Source of the DNA: an uncultured Peptoniphilus sp.
GTDB lineage: Bacteria; Bacillota; Clostridia; Tissierellales; Peptoniphilaceae
Direction of reading: 5' to 3'
DNA: 21,857 bases
NCBI GenBank assembly: GCA_902488455.1
Contig: CABTWG010000017.1
Coordinates: forward strand, 1-21,857
Part shown: positions 21,723 through 21,857 of the stretch, piece by piece
Position numbering within the stretch: position 1 is the first letter of the stretch
Layout of the letters: each line of letters opens with the position of its first letter
Position numbers and translations under genes: made by a program
Notes under the pieces: generated by a model
The model's database searches: none
Told to the model about the DNA's origin: nothing
Seen by the model: the letters and a program-made list of their open reading frames with translations, nothing else

Positions 21723-21857
21723 CTATCTTTGAAAGTGGTCACCCTGAAAGGCAGTCGAGTTCAACAAATCAGCCTTTACTTCGTTTGGCTTCTTTGGAGC
21801 TCTTTGCACGAGACCTACGACGAAATCAAAGATTTCGGCTAGGGCTTCGAACGGGTA
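21723..21857 (-). CDS. Possible C-terminal part of a gene running off the right edge
   Basis: On the minus strand 44 codons read from the window edge to a TAG at 21725-21723, ending STAFQGDHFQR. I do not recognise the product. GC is about 47%, clearly above its surroundings. Two + strand frames are also open across most of the block, and it can fold (CGAAATC-AAA-GATTTCG at 21821-21837 inside CCTA/TAGG), so an RNA gene or a repeat element is as likely as coding sequence. Confidence 0.25.
   Translation of the reverse strand, partial: YPFEALAEIFDFVVGLVQRAPKKPNEVKADLLNSTAFQGDHFQR

Overview
The window is AT-rich DNA with strong GGAGG ribosome binding sites, TTG as well as ATG starts, and very tight gene packing. 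The gene content (IreB, RuvX, DUF1292, RNase J, TrmR/U32/Udk, a SCIFF-type radical SAM maturase) points to an anaerobic Firmicute of the Clostridia/Tissierellia group, perhaps a Peptoniphilus- or Anaerococcus-like coccus. The genus is an inference; the phylum-level call is solid.

Left part (1-5854): the tail of an unidentified gene and its terminator are followed by a + strand cluster: ireB, ruvX, a DUF1292 gene, a Fur-family regulator, RNase J, an O-methyltransferase (TrmR-like), a U32 protein (TrhP-like) and uridine kinase, closed by a strong terminator. It resembles the Bacillus yrzL-yrrK-yrzB-yrrL-yrrM-yrrN-yrrO-udk neighbourhood, with fur and RNase J where Bacillus has mltG (yrrL). The TrmR/TrhP pair suggests wobble-uridine (5-methoxyuridine) modification of tRNA.

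Middle (5855-6820): an AT-rich island holding a 13-bp tandem repeat, a bidirectional terminator, a 58-codon gene on the minus strand with its own promoter and ribosome binding site, a Crp-like palindrome, and a minus-strand tRNA-Leu(CAA).

Right part (6821-20109): one long + strand run, mostly with overlapping or abutting genes: polA, coaE, then a remodelled Dlt-like surface-polymer modification set (adenylating enzyme, GNAT acyltransferase, acyl carrier protein, AlgI-type MBOAT, and an SGNH protein fused to a NodB polysaccharide deacetylase), a membrane-anchored metallophosphoesterase, a DUF1538 transporter with an internally duplicated PII-like partner, and a MATE exporter. The Dlt-like block is the most interesting system here: the logic of Dlt (activate, load on carrier, pass through an MBOAT, finish outside) is kept, but every part differs from the classical operon and two extra enzymes (GNAT and deacetylase) are built in.

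Right edge (20110-21857): scfB, the SCIFF thioether maturase, has its own promoter, with a terminator hairpin lying inside its leader and no Cys-rich SCIFF precursor gene nearby. After it come three related 14-nt palindromes and a GC-richer, foldable block of unknown nature that runs off the end.
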